A stretch of DNA of 64,000 bases from Aldrovandia affinis (taxonomy: Eukaryota > Chordata > Actinopteri > Notacanthiformes > Halosauridae). Made by a program: the position numbers and the translations under genes. The notes beneath the pieces are model-generated. The model searched no databases, was not told the origin of the DNA, and saw nothing but the letters and a program-made list of their open reading frames with translations. This document shows positions 11,048-23,944 of the stretch, one piece after another (within the stretch, counting starts at the first letter, position 1; the number at the start of each line of letters is the position of its first letter). The DNA is taken from assembly GCA_029706075.1 (NCBI GenBank), contig JAINUG010000031.1, positions 3,703,001 through 3,767,000 of the forward strand, written 5' to 3'.

Positions 11048-12365
11048 GCCTTTATTTTGGCAGTTACCTGAATGTATTATGTTTGCACAAGAGCACACAC
11101 CTTTGACTTATTATATGTAGCAACTGTATCACTAACCTATGATTTTATGATTTTAAGTCTGTGATTTCTTGGTGATATGGTCTCTAATACAGTATTGCTG
11201 TGAAATTAGTGTGACTGGTGAATGTTGTGCTTATGTGTATTGTTTGTTTTATTAACTAACAAAACCTATTTCATTGTACTGTAATTTAAGTACAATGTTG
11301 TTTTGGTTGGCACATATCTGTCCCTGGAGAAACGTGTCACACGTGCCATAAACTATGCTCCCATTAGATGCTTGACAACACCGCAAGATAAACTGACAAT
11401 GTGCTGCTCCATAATGGCTAAACTTTGAGTAGAGACATGCTTCAGGTAATACTTTTCATATTGTATTGCTTTTGGTTAATTTGGTATATTTCTATTTATT
11501 TTTCTTTACAATAGATGATGCCTGTATAACAGCATCCAATGTGCACGTCTAGAGAAAGTTTGGAGGTGAATTCCACATACTTACGTAACTGACAACGTAA
11601 GACAATTTAGTTCATTTTAATGATAGTAAGTCAAAGTGACAGCTGAAATAATAGGTGTAAAAATGCACTCCTCTGCTATAAAATTAGCTCCCACCTCCAA
11701 TAATTCATTCTTTGTTCTTTGTTCGATCACAACGAGAGATAGAGGTGGCTTAATACATTGCCACTGCTTTTTGTATTCTGGGTTATTTACAGTGATGTGC
11801 ATGTGTACAAATCTCTCGCTGTATCAATCAACCCTCAACTGGAACGGGAACTGGTCTGAAAGCTTCGGAATAAAGCCCCAAACCCCGCATTCAAACCATC
11901 GCAAATAACTCCGAATGAATCTGGCTTCGAGTGTAAAATGGCCTTAAAATACCACTTAAAGGTTCAATCCCATCAGGCTGTGAGCATAGCAATTACGCTT
12001 CTGTAATTATCCAGCCAGACCTCATTACGGCAGAGAGGGAAAGTGAGACACATGGTGGCACGAGTACCCACTCCAGGGGCCGCGCAGCCCCGTGGCCACA
12101 GAGTCTAGGGTTCGACAGAGACCTTTGGAGAGCCACCTCTGGCATCTCTGTGCTGGGAGGGACTTCGCTGCCATAGGTCCACATGCATGGAGCATGGAGC
12201 CTCCCTTGGGAGGCCTAGCCTCGGGGGAACGCAGACGGAGAGCAGGGGCCCGGCGCAGAGCCGGAGCTCAGCTACAACGCAGCACAGGATCCCTCCTCTC
12301 TCAGCTCCAAGCCCGTTGGGGGCTTCACACTTTCGGATACTTTTCAGCAGGGCTTATGAAAAGCA
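11048..12365. other. Intergenic, no gene seen
   Basis: Mostly AT-rich unique-looking sequence; GC content rises from 12050 to 12330 (GGGGCCGCGCAGCCCCGTGG near 12076) without a supported exon. Confidence 0.4.
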
Positions 12366-12371
12366 CCATGC

Positions 12372-12450
12372 ACGTACGCACACACACATGCGCACACACA
12401 CATACACACACACACACACATGCACACCTGCACACACACGCATACACAGA
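12372..12450 (+). repeat. Interrupted CA/CACG microsatellite
   Basis: Imperfect (AC)n with CG and TG interruptions. Confidence 0.9.
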
Positions 12451-12776
12451 AGCTACTCCACCCGTTGTCAAGATCGTCACTAAGCCCTCCTCCTTATTCC
12501 CTCCCTTACAGCTGTGTCTGTCCATGTGATTTCCATCGATTACCATTCTCACTCTCCCTCTCCCTCTCTTTATTGCGGAAAGCTCTGAACACACTAGTAG
12601 CGTATTATAAATAGGTGTATTTTCCCAGCCGCTAAGCCCCGTGCCCTGTTTGTTTATCTGCCTCTCCCAGCTGTGTTCTGTGGGGCCGAGATGAAGGCTC
12701 CTTGGCCTGGGCTGCAGGAGCAGGGATTATACAACCTCATGGCTGGGGGGCCCGACAGCCAGCACAATTAACATAC

Positions 12777-12925
12777 ACAGAGAGGGAGGGAGAGATACAG
12801 AGGAGAGGGGGAGAGAGAGAGAAAGAGAGAGGGAGAGAGAAATAAGTGATAAACACAGAGGAGAGAGGGAAAGAGAGAGAGCGTGAGAGCCAGACAACAA
12901 GAGCTTGAGAAAGAGAGAGATCCAA
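12777..12925 (+). repeat. Purine-rich GA microsatellite tract
   Basis: About 150 bp of imperfect (GA)n/(GAGAGG)n on the plus strand. A polypurine tract of this kind can form triplex DNA in principle. Confidence 0.85.
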
Positions 12926-13018
12926 TTAATTCCTCCACCAACCATTCCCACATATGGCTTTGACTGCCCAATATATTTCACAACACCATGCTAGGTTAGT
13001 GAAACTCCACTAGACACA

Positions 13019-13042
13019 GACACACACACACACACACACATA
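13019..13042 (+). repeat. CA microsatellite
   Basis: Near-perfect (AC)11-12. Confidence 0.9.
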
Positions 13043-13044
13043 AA

Positions 13045-15755
13045 CAGAACACACGCAATTGCAGTGCCAATTTTAATAGCCATTTCTATTAATGAACTAT
13101 GAAGTGAACCACGTACAGTAATTGTGTAACAAGATCTTATTTGGGCATTTCCTCTGCTTTAGATCTGCACAGCAATGGTTATTCACAGAAGTCAAAAGCC
13201 AAATTCATGAGGTAAAATGGGCTTAAGTTTTCTTTCAAATGGTCAATGGGAACAAGCATGTAGTCTCTATTAACAGTGTTAGGTAGAAGCTACAGTCTAC
13301 TACATATCACTACTTATATTATTAAGATATTATTCATTTTCATGCATTTCCTTCTAACCTGCCACACTAGAGTAATCAAGAGAGTGAATTACATTTATTT
13401 TAGGCCTCATTCTTCCCTGTACAAAATAAACCGATGATTGTTTTGAGAAACAATATAAAGATGAATCTATAAAGGCTGTGCTGTACAGACCATTACAATT
13501 CCCAGAATCCCAATGAGCAAATCACAACATTAAAACTGTAACTCAATTAAGAAGCACACTGGTCTGTCTCTTCACTGCACTTCTTATATCTAAAGCAGAC
13601 TTCAACATATGCATTCATGGACTGCTGTTACAGTCAATTCTTGACATCTTGGGGGCGACTACATGTTTGCACTGGAAATCACAAGCATGAGGTAGCCTCC
13701 AAAGAGGGATGTTTTCTCCAGTGATGTTCAGTGTATGGGGTAAAAATATCCTATTCTCCACTGATGCAGAAGCATTCGCCACAATCCACAGTTTCCACTC
13801 CCCGACTATCAGTGGCATAATACTTGTGATTTCACCCTAGCTAAACACACGCGAAGCACAGGGGCCTTTTTTTAAAGAAGAAAGGAGTCAAGGCTGATCT
13901 TGTGCGGCGAAATAAATTGACCTTGTTTTATGGATTACTACATGTGAAAGCGCAATTATGAGAAATAATTTATAACAATGATCACTGTTATTATTGTCAT
14001 AATCAGTATTAGTATTAAATCCCATGTTCAGCGAATTTAGTTAAAAAAAAATGTTTTAAAGCCCTGATATGATTTTATAGAATGGTGAACTTCAGCTGAC
14101 TGTCCTCATTGCCAGGGTGATCTGACGTGGACTACCTATCCCTGCGGCTGTGAAGGTCTAGTATGCTTATGCTGGTGTTCAGTTTTACAAAGCATTACCC
14201 CTGTGTTATATGGCTAATTTGTTCACATCAACAGTTTATTTAAATAACTGGTCATTTACGTTTCTTACAGGTTTCCTTTGGCAATGCGTTCTTACATATG
14301 TTAACCAAAGATGTTAACTTATTTTCAAGCAGGTGTGCCATGAGACATAATTCGTTGAATAGAACAGGGTGAGATGATTTTCTCCATGGGGATAGATGGT
14401 CTCTTCAAATGAGGTGGCGGTAGTCTTCGTAGGTCTGTGAAACTACTTGATTCAAAGTGGAAAGCAATTCTAGGTCAGGCGTTTAATCATTGTCAGATAT
14501 GAAACCGCATTGTAAAGGCCTGCTCATCTTCATCTATGCTGGCTGCTTTCTGTCCTGCCTCAGTCAAGCTGAGCCTAGCTTCTCTGCAAGCTTCAGCAAC
14601 CATACCCAAGCATAAAATCTCAATTTATTTTTATAACAGTGTTTTTCCCCCTCTGGGGTTTCCATGGTTACTTGGTCAGGTGACCTAGTCAGAGCCCATC
14701 CCCTGCCCTCCAGTGACTGTCACAGTGGTTAGTCAGCTTGGTGATCGGACTGCATCTCAGGGAAGCGGGAGGCGGGGTGTATCCCCGCGCCTGTGGTGAA
14801 TTAACGATACTCAGCTGCACATCTGACTGAACCTGAACCATCCTACGGCGACACATTTCACAACCGTTTGCTGCGAATGCTAAGCTATGCTAATACAAAC
14901 ACGTGAAAATGTGTGGCTTGAACGCAAACGGGAGTGCGCACCTTCCTTGTGCTTCTCATGGCGAAGCACTGTGAATTTCACACTCAACCCCCATTCAAGC
15001 TTCAACACAATGGCAGAACAAACAACATCTAGAATTGCATCCCATCTTTTACAAATTGTTCAAAGTGCCACCAATACAACAAATGTATTACCTTCCTTTG
15101 TTGCTCCTGAAAACTTTACCACAAATATTTTTTGCAAAATAGCACATTTCCATGAGTCAAGCAGTAATAGCTGTACAACATGGCTTTTTAGGAACATCTG
15201 TTTCCATCTACAGCACAGCAGTCTTTAAGCATAGTATGGACATTGGGGAAATGGTCCATCTGAAATGCCTAATAAAGGGGATGTGATCTGAGCTAACCCT
15301 CCCACCTTTCTTTTGTAGGGCGACTCTGAGGACAGTGGCAGTGAGTGCCTACTCTGGTACACCCATAAAAGCTGCCCTGTGACCGAGAACAGGAACCGAC
15401 ATGCAACCTTTACTTACAGACTCACAGACAAAGGCACTCCAAGATAAAGACTGTGACCTTTATACGCCACAGCTTGAACTTTCAATGGTCGGCTACAGCA
15501 CAAGACCACAAAGGTGCATTGGACACAAACTGACACAACTGACACAAATGAATACAAAGGTATCCCATCTTTTTAGCCTGGCCTCTTTCTAATGGTTTCA
15601 ATATTGTCTTTTTATGTCTATGTTATGTTTTTTGTCTCTAACATGTTTTGAGAACCACAGACCGACTCTCTTCCATTGATCTGATCACCCTTACCCTATT
15701 TATTTTACGTTTTATTTATTGACAATCTCTGTACATAAACCTTAAATACATAAAA
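13045..15755. other. Gene-poor unique sequence
   Basis: No supported exon or transposon. Stretches near 13050-13230 look evenly composed and unique, but conservation cannot be judged from one sequence. Confidence 0.4.
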
Positions 15756-15756
15756 T

Positions 15757-15804
15757 GTATTATTATTATTATTATTATTAACAATAATAATAATAATAAT
15801 AACA
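15757..15804. repeat. TTA/TAA inverted microsatellite
   Basis: (TTA)n directly followed by (TAA)n, so the tract can fold back on itself around AACAATAA. Confidence 0.85.
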
Positions 15805-16152
15805 GATTTAGGTTCATTATTATCACTGTACATATGTAGAAACAGATCAAATGTGATAAAACTTACAGTAACTTTACTTAAAACAGTAATGAATAACCAA
15901 TTCAGATGAGTTAAACTAGTGGAGGTGATCATTTAAAGTGCGGCTTATAAGAATTGCAACTGGCAAAAACATCAACATACAGGCATGGCTCACAGTGTGT
16001 TCTGCACTATATTCCAGTCTTTCACAGGTATTGTAGATTTCTCTGCCATACTCTATAACTGGCCACATATTCCCTATAGTAACCAGACGGTTAGCTTCTG
16101 TGTTCCTTCCGTCCTGTCTACTTCTCTCCTCTCGGTGATTCTGGTCGGCGGT

Positions 16153-16296
16153 ATTCAAATCCAGGCCTCGAGTTTTCGAATAATTCGTTTACCTCCTTGG
16201 TCCAGGAAGCGAGCTAATTAGCAAAATCAGGTGGTGTAGTGCGTGGTTGGAGCGAATACCTGCAGACACTGCGGACCTCGAGGCCTGGATTTGAAT
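16153..16296. repeat. Small foldback element with perfect 20-bp inverted repeats
   Basis: ATTCAAATCCAGGCCTCGAG at 16153-16172 is the exact reverse complement of 16277-16296. The 104-bp interior has no coding potential. It resembles a very short MITE or two inverted halves of a repeat. Confidence 0.75.
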
Positions 16297-16431
16297 GCCC
16301 TGCACTAGGTGATATATTATAGATTAATCGTTAAAATTAGTCTTTTATAGTTTTTTTTCATTTTGTACAGTTTGAATTCATTAAAAGGTGTGCCCAAGGA
16401 CAGAACTCCCATTGCCAACTGTATTGTCCTA

Positions 16432-16645
16432 GGGCGCCATTGTAGTATAGTGGTTAGGGAAATGAGCTTGTAACTCAGAAGTTGCAGGTTCAATTCCAAA
16501 GTCGGGCACTGCTGTTACACCCTTGACCTGGATTGCTTCAGTAAAATATGCAGCTGTACAAATGCATTGCATGTTAACAAATATAAAAACTGTATAACCG
16601 GCTCTGGATAAGAGCGCGTGCTAAATGCCTACAGTATAATGTAGT
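16432..16645 (+). repeat. tRNA-headed SINE, near full length
   Basis: The head has a pol III A-box-like region (TAGTATAGTGGTTAGGGAA) and a B box (GGTTCAATTCC). The body follows (TTGCTTCAGTAAAATATGCA). The tail is CTCTGGATAAGAGCG then TGCTAAATG. It is the same family as 19353, 35735 and the first part of 32735. Confidence 0.88.
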
Positions 16646-16649
16646 GGTC

Positions 16650-17735
16650 ACAGCCCTTCATGAATATTCACAAGATGAATAAAACTGGAACATTTCCTGT
16701 CAAGAATATGGAGCTGGTTAGTCTATAGTATCTGTACCTCTACCTCTGCCTCCCTAAAATGTAAGCCCCCTGTACATCTGCACGGAGATGGAGACCTCTG
16801 CTAAGAGCCCTGACTTCAGCATTAACAGGGGAGTCACTGTGTCAACCACAGCAGTAAGTAAGCACATTTTAAGCATGAGCATAAATAAAATAAAGCAATC
16901 AAGACACAGCGGTGTAGATTACATATGCACCAATGAGGAAAGGCAAAACAATATCAATTAAAAAAGATTATGCAATCAAGCATCTCCTGGGTTTTGACTA
17001 TCAAAACACACAGGAATATGAATGAAATTGCATGCTACGATAATTCAAGCTCAGAGGATCGTGAAGTGATTGCCCTGATTTCCTTCGACTAACCCCACCA
17101 CAGAAACATGAAATAACAAGGGTTCAATTTGCATACTGAGTCATGCATGTGAACCCGTGTATAGGCAGGGCATTGAATTAGAGTACATTTACACACAAGT
17201 AAGGTGGTTATGGGCTCCCAAGAGGCTCGTCCAGTTATGGTCTTCATGTGTAGAGCAGTGAAGTGTCCTAACGGCTGGATACAATTCCAACTGTGGCAGA
17301 GAGTTTTATGGGGGGGGGATTTACCACATTTTTGCCCAGGGAGGGAAGGCTACAGTTGCCAGGAAAATCTCTATCTCATTGCTTGCTAGTGACTTCTCCC
17401 GCTGTTAGGATTACTGCGACTGGCCTGCATTAGCTGCACAGGCCTCTAGCACAGAAGCTGTGGTGACTTAGTAAGTGGCAGATTGCACAGTTGTAAATGG
17501 GCTTTCCGTATAGAGCAGAAAGACAAAAAAGCATGGTAGTTATCACTAATTATGTTTTGTCAAGAACAGACTGCATTAACAAATCCTCATTGTTATGATC
17601 ATGATCATCATCCACTCAGAGTGCTCATTAGAGAGCCATGCTACACGGCGAAACTGCTGTTATTAATACTCAAGATCTTCTTTATTCTTCATCAGCGTTT
17701 ACACTGTTTAAGACGATTAGAGATGCTAATATAAC
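16650..17735. other. Intergenic, no gene seen
   Basis: Unique-looking sequence with no supported feature except a G run near 17310. Confidence 0.4.
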
Positions 17736-17738
17736 AGC

Positions 17739-17767
17739 GTGTGTGTGTGTGTGTGTGTGCGTGTGTG
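17739..17767 (+). repeat. GT microsatellite
   Basis: (GT)n with one GC interruption. Confidence 0.9.
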
Positions 17768-17769
17768 AT

Positions 17770-19350
17770 ACAGAATGAGCACAGCCTTGATTAAAAGAAG
17801 ACCTTTCAGGACGGTACATCACAGACACACACCATCGTCAACACAGCACATTCCCTGAATCCACCCTTCTCACTTTTTCCTTTTCTATCTCTCTCTATCT
17901 ATCTCTTTCACCATCCCTCCTTCATGCTTTCTCTCCCTCCTGCACACCCTGTGTAATTGGAAATGTTTTGCTCTCACTAAGGTTAAATGAAACCTGTGCA
18001 CGCAGACATCTGTGCTGTGCGCAGTGCTGAGAAACAAGAGCACAAGTCTCCGCAGTGAGCAAAGCCACTGACGGACCGAATGTGATTAGACCGCATGTTT
18101 CCCGGGTGATAAGCCCCTCATTTTTCCACAGGACACTTGAAATAGAAAGCAGAAAGATTAATTTTCCCAGGAGAAGTTGCATCTCTTTTCACAAATTCCC
18201 CGGCATTCAAATTCAATAATTATCTGCAGTGACATTTCCACTTTCCATAGGCGAGCACACACAGACGGAGATTTTAGAGTACCATCTCGTTACGTATACC
18301 AACTGATTTCATTTATGCTCTATACATGTACATTGCTGTATATGGTGCCATAGCCTTGTTTTGAATCATTAGGTCTAACTAAATATGACTAATGGTTGTG
18401 TAAGAAACTAATCAATGGAACATCATTTCAGTGTGTCATCTTTAAGTACTGGAGGCTTTCTTAACAGAACCGGAGTTATAATTAGCATGTACACAGGAAG
18501 ATATGTGTGAATTTCCTGTAGATGTGGATTGCTTTCGGACTGAATGACAGGTTGGACGGTCACACGTTGTTGAAACCAAATTTCTAAATTTGACTTCGCC
18601 CTGATATCCCTGCCTTAAAAAGCACCATACGCTCTAAATTATTGGAACATTTAAATATGAGGTGCTTGCAAACAAGAGGCCTAATATTCACATATACTTC
18701 AGATAGCCATGAAAGAAAATATCTTGTTGCAAAGAGATGCTTTCTTCCACCTTATTCTCCCATAGAGTTTGTTCTAAAGGCATGCCGCCACCAAGGCCAA
18801 GCTTCTCAATTCTCATGGTGAATTTGTTTTGATGGTCCCCCCTTGCTGTATACGCCACCCCGCCTTCTAAAATATAAAACATTTACAAAACAGCGTCTGA
18901 CAAATTCTTCTTCAGGGACACAGAAAGATTATCTTCCCTTCAAATGGGGATGTCAAAACGACTTTCCTGCTTCTGACAAGTAGCTACAAGTACTGATTTT
19001 CTTTATCTTTTTTTGCATACCCTTACTGAATATCTACGGTACAGACGTACACCACAAGTACACTGTGTGCTACACAGTTAAGACATTAACTGAAACAAAG
19101 TGTCCCTCCTGAAATGTGCCCCTTGTTGCTTGCAATAACCATACATGGGCTATTTTGCAACGATGGGCACTTTTGACAAAACTTTTTGTCTACCAAAAAA
19201 TCTATGTGATTGATCAGAATCTTTACTACATTTCATCATTTCATACTGGTCTCACAGATTTTTATCAGGTATTTGTTATTTTTAACAATTTTCACTACAG
19301 CTCCTTAGGAAATGTCATTACCATCACATCATTACAAAGGAAAGTGTTTT
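17770..19350. other. Gene-poor unique sequence
   Basis: No exon or repeat recognised. A CT-rich patch lies at 17875-17940. Confidence 0.4.
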
Positions 19351-19352
19351 GG

Positions 19353-19502
19353 CAGGCAGTGTGGTATAATGGTTAGGGAACTGGGCTTGTAATGTTAAGG
19401 TTGCAGGTTCAATCCCCAGGTGGGACACTGCCGTTGTACCCATGAACAAGCTACTTAACCTGAATTGCTTCAGTTAATATCCAGCTGTGTAAATGGATTG
19501 TT
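19353..19502 (+). repeat. 3'-truncated tRNA-headed SINE
   Basis: Head (GTGGTATAATGGTTAGGGAA), B box (GGTTCAATCCCC) and body (CTTAACCTGAATTGCTTCAG, ATATCCAGCTGTGTAAATGG) match the 16432 copy. The tail is missing. Confidence 0.85.
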
Positions 19503-19944
19503 TGACGTTGTTTCAGAGAGCAGCGTTTCCTCTTATGGACAAGTTTTTACACCTCTACGACAAGTCATGAACGAGGAAACAACAAATCGTCTGACAATAT
19601 TTCAATTCAACACCACAATATTAAATATTGTGCTCCCTTAACTGAATTTCAAGGCATCCCATCCCATTAAAAATCAAGGCATCCCATCCATAACAATTTC
19701 GTTGTTTATATTTTGCCTTTAGAAAAAAACCATTTTCCTTTTGCTTTCAATTGTTTGTGCGGCTTAAACATATCCACCCACTCATTTCAACATATCAGTT
19801 TCTTTGCTCCAGGATGGGCATGATATGTCCTACAGACATATAGTGTCAACAGAGATATTTTCACAATTGAAAGCAGTAGCCTACTTACAAATCAATCAGT
19901 ATGATTACGTGTGGTGTGTGCAGTGCCAACTGCTGCCTAGTCCA

Positions 19945-20507
19945 GGGGTTTCTCAACCTCAGTCGTGGGGACCCACTGTGTATGCTGGTTTGTGTTACAG
20001 CCAATATCTTGATCAATTAAGGCTGTTGAAAACGTGTGTAAGATCTACCATCATTTTTTCCTTAAACTTACTTTAACACAATGCAGGTTTGGCTCGTTGG
20101 CATTTGCTTTCATTGAACTCTTCGTTTTCCACAAACGGTTTAGTTTCAGCGACACTTTCAACAATTAGGCCCCACTGATTTCACCTGCCAGTCTATAATT
20201 GAATCAATTAAAAAGGCAGCCTAAAGGAATCCTGTGACATATAGCATATTACAGAAAATGAGAGCATTAGTTGATCTCATTGATTTAAAGTTTTGGGATG
20301 TGAATATGGGACATTTATTGTTCATGGCATGCATAACTATTTCTGACATAATATGGTCTTAACAGAGTAAATCATGCTTTAATAAAAATTAAAAGTGTCT
20401 AATTAAGAACAATTAACAGCTAGTTACAATCCAGAGGTTGTAATTCTGGTTGGAACGAAAACCATCATACACAGTGGGTCCCCAGGACCGAGGGTGAGAT
20501 ACATGTA
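19945..20507. mobile_element. Non-autonomous hAT-like MITE with 8-bp target duplication
   Basis: A 563-bp element flanked by CTAGTCCA at 19937-19944 and 20508-20515. Its ends are imperfect inverted repeats; GGGGACCCACTGTGTATG occurs near the left end and, inverted, near the right end. There is no transposase. An 8-bp duplication and this type of end point to the hAT superfamily. Confidence 0.8.
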
Positions 20508-20515
20508 CTAGTCCA

Positions 20516-21985
20516 CTACACTGCAATACGCACCTCATTTGTGGTCAATTGAGATCGTAATGCGTTGATTGCTTAACAAGTAGCTTCAGAAAGTCCTCCA
20601 TCGACCTCTTGGTGTCGGAGGACATAACTGCAGGTTCCTGACAGAGGTGCTGATAAATGGATTCCCTTAATTATAAGCTTACTTTCTTTTAAAAACAATT
20701 AGCACTTCCACACTCATCATCTTTTCAATATATCAAAACATATTGTGACACTGAAAATGGAAATAAAGGAGCAGACAGACAGAACACAGTTGCAGCTGCA
20801 ACATAATGGTGTTTGGTGGCAGTCAGTGTGTTACATGTAATGAGCTATTCGCCGACTAAATTTTTTTTGTTGCATTTTTTTAACCTATTCAGTTTACGTA
20901 TTAAAACCCCTGGACACAACAGCACATGGTGACAGACCAGCCATTGGAGGGAAAGCACGTACCCGGGCGATGGGCCCTCGCTCACTAAACTGTTAAGGTG
21001 ACATCACTGAGAACCGGCTCGGGATTATCACAGAATAAGCCCCATTACTCGCGGCTGTTACAGAATGACTGTTGTGACTCATGAATGTCAGAAAATGAAT
21101 CCTATTGTGTTGGAAATGGGACCAGGTTCAAGTGCTCACGGCTCTTGGCATCCATACGCACACACGCACAAACGCACACGCGCACACATAGATGGAGAGA
21201 GATTCCTGTGTATGTTTAATGTTAAATGTCATAAAAAGTCCTGGGCACTATTTTTTCAAGTCTTTAGTATCGAATGGCTGGATTTTGTACCCACAAACAA
21301 CAGCACTAATACTATAACCAGAATGGTCCTTAATGCCCCCCCACCACACCCCAATTAGAAAATACAGTTATACCACTTCTGAACCTTCTTGTTGTCCTTA
21401 CAGTGTCCTTCAGCTAACTCGTAGCAGAGCATAGCACAGAATGCAACAGTATTGTCCATTAGTTCTACAGCTATGCTTTACAATCTGGGATTTCGTTTCT
21501 CAGATCCGCCAATCCACGCCCACGCCCATCCATTATGGCCGATGATGGGGAATGACTGATACTCGCTCCTCAGCAAACCGGGCTTAATTTAGGCCTCAGC
21601 TCCGCACACTATCGCCAGCAGAAATGTGCACGTGGGGCACGTCTCTAAAGACAGCTTCTGCATAACTTCAGAGTAGGAGCTCACAGCTGTTTGGAGAATT
21701 CACTGCTAGACACTGACATCGTGCCAGAGATGGAATTGACTGTAAGAGAAATGAGTTGCAGTTGACCCATACAGAGATTACATAAGCAGGTCATGCACTG
21801 TGTTCATCGCTTTAAATCGGGTTTGTTCAGCATAGTGTGCGTCACTATATTGTGTCATTATATTCCATTTTGAATCAAAAAGATTGTATTTGTTCCGCGC
21901 TCTCCCATAGTGTGCATGCATGAATGAATGGAACAAAAACCCATCTCAAGTGATGCTCAGGCTCATATAAAAACCCAACGACAAA
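20516..21985. other. Intergenic, no gene seen
   Basis: Unique-looking sequence with a short CA/CG-rich patch at 21155-21190. Confidence 0.4.
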
Positions 21986-21989
21986 CATA

Positions 21990-22142
21990 TCATACATGTC
22001 ATTTAGCAGGCGCTTTTATCCAAAGCAGCATACAGTAGTGAATGCATACATTTTTTCAGTATATGTGGTCTCAGTGGGAATTGAACTCACAACCTAAGCA
22101 TTGCCAACACCATGCTCGACCTACTGAGCCACACAGAACCGC
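21990..22142 (-). repeat. tRNA-headed SINE, second head type
   Basis: On the minus strand: head TGTGTGGCTCAGTAGGTCGA, B box GAGTTCAATTCCCA, a middle with TGTATGCATTCACTACTGTA, and the tail TTTGGATAAAAGCG...TGCTAAATG. The same type occurs at 32905, 40651 and the window end. Confidence 0.87.
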
Positions 22143-22149
22143 ACTAAAG

Positions 22150-23043
22150 CATGCTGGAGTCAGTACTTCAGAATATGACTCCTCTGAACAGAAATAAAGA
22201 CTAAAAGCTCGGCAAACCCAACTTGTCACTTTAATTAGTGGCATGCACTGTTCGTACAGATGTTCCCTTTTTGTACTGACTGAACAACAAAACAAAAAGA
22301 TCTTTCAATAAACTAATCGCATAATAGTTGCCAAGGAGACAAGCGTCTGACATCCAGAGTCATTAGTCATCCGTAGACGGGAAGTGAGTTTAACCTCCCC
22401 TGAAAGTGTAAAATGCACGGGACTTCAATTTTCCTTCCGGCTTGAACGTGCACAAGTAAATATATTTAAACAGCTACATCTAGAGCACATAAATTTATGG
22501 AAACTCACCGTGCATGCGAGATACTAAATCTGATCTCAAGCGTAAATGGTCGTAGACAAATGTGTCGCTCCCTTCCAACCCTCCACCCACGCATTACGCA
22601 TTAAAGGTCCACAATAAGCGATGCGCTCTCTGAACCCACTAATTGCTTTCATTGTTAGCATGGGTGAAGAGTGAGATATGTCAAGCAGTTTAACAAGAGG
22701 GACATAATAATTGTGTATTTCTCATATAGCATAAATTATACATCATTGCTGGCAGAACCACTAAAAGGCAAGGCCTAAAATTATATTTGTATGGGACTAA
22801 AACAGGAGGTCCTCTAAATCTTCAGTAGACATCTGTGTTTTTTTAGCATATTTTTAGTTAGTTACAGTATATTGTCCATTTCTGTATAGTGACTACATTT
22901 CAGGCATGAACATATTTGATGTGAACTTACTATTTAACAACATTTACAGGTCCACGCACAATGTTTTTCAGTAAATATGAGACAAAAATGTAAACATTTT
23001 CCACATACTCCCTTCATCAGAGAAATTGTGTTATATTGTTCAT
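22150..23043. other. Intergenic, no gene seen
   Basis: AT-rich unique-looking sequence up to the hAT element. Confidence 0.4.
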
Positions 23044-23289
23044 GTCTAGACCAGTGGTTCTCAAACTTTTCAGCCCGCGACCCCCAAAATAGCGTTGGTA
23101 GAAACTCGCGACCTCCACCATCCCCTGAGGTGCTTTGACAAGCATGTAAATGTGCGTGCAGACACACAAATACACGGTTACAGCGCCCGTATAATAACAA
23201 TATAAAAAGAACACATGTAATAACAACCATATATCTGTTCTCTCGCATGTTCTCTCGCATGTAGGCGTACAACTTACTTGTTTTAATGA

Positions 23290-23580
23290 GATTGGTTGGC
23301 TTGCTGCTTTTTGGAGCACAGCTCCACTCTCGGTTTGAGGTTGGAGATGGCCACTCGGAGCTCATCCTCCACATTGAGTCGTCATCTGTATTCATTGTTT
23401 ATGTACGTCAGTGTGGAATTGGTCCTGCAATTCTCATTCCTTTCGGCGGAAAAAGTCTACTCGTTTATCAGCATGAGAGGGATGCTTGGTTAGCAAGTGG
23501 CGTTTCATGTTTCAAGCTTCATCTTTAAGCTTTCGTGTGCAAGCACTTCTGTACACACAACACATTGGGGGTATTGCACC
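23290..23580 (-). pseudogene. hAT transposase remnant: BED finger joined to C-terminus
   Basis: Reading the minus strand from 23580: a BED-type zinc-finger region with a Cys pair and the distal His pair in MKRHLLTKHPSHADKR (one in-frame stop just before), ending near FFRRKE. Shortly after, in another frame, comes LNVEDELRVAISNLKPRVEL then CSKKQQANQSH and a stop, the usual C-terminal end of ZBED/hAT transposases. The ~500 residues that should lie between are gone, so this is an internally deleted gene. hAT transposases cut and paste DNA in the nucleus; this one is dead. Confidence 0.8.
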
Positions 23581-23944
23581 GCACTGATGATAAAACAAGT
23601 GAATCCAAACTGGATGAATTCATCTCGATATTTCCGACAGACTGGTGGCGGACCCATGCATTTGTCACGTCCTGTATTTGAAGTAGATGGCTTTTCTTAA
23701 TTAATTTCATGAATTGCTTCAGGGTGATTGTTGTCAATCTCGATATTTATTGTGTCCTTGTTTTTAAGGATTAACCACCGTTCCATTTTGCAGATTAACG
23801 TTTGCTACCTTGCAAAAACAATGTATGCACACACAAGGCAGTTTGTAGGCTAGTATGTTTAGTGTTGCGCTGTAAATGTACAGTAACTGACATGTCGCAA
23901 ATACATTTACGACAGGTCAGACGAGGCTAACACAAAAAAAAAGA

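Noticed and set aside
12092-12594. Frames encoding HTHTHTH or SLSLS runs near 12.1-13.0 kb
   Set aside because: Translated microsatellites.
15317-15342. Possible micro-exon (GDSEDSG) between TTTCTTTTGTAG and GTGAGT
   Set aside because: Good splice-site words, but at 23 bp such pairs occur by chance and no neighbouring exon was found.
16436-16510. tRNA gene-like sequence with A and B boxes
   Set aside because: It is the head of a SINE: the following body and tail are shared with several other copies, and no cloverleaf with a proper anticodon arm is evident.
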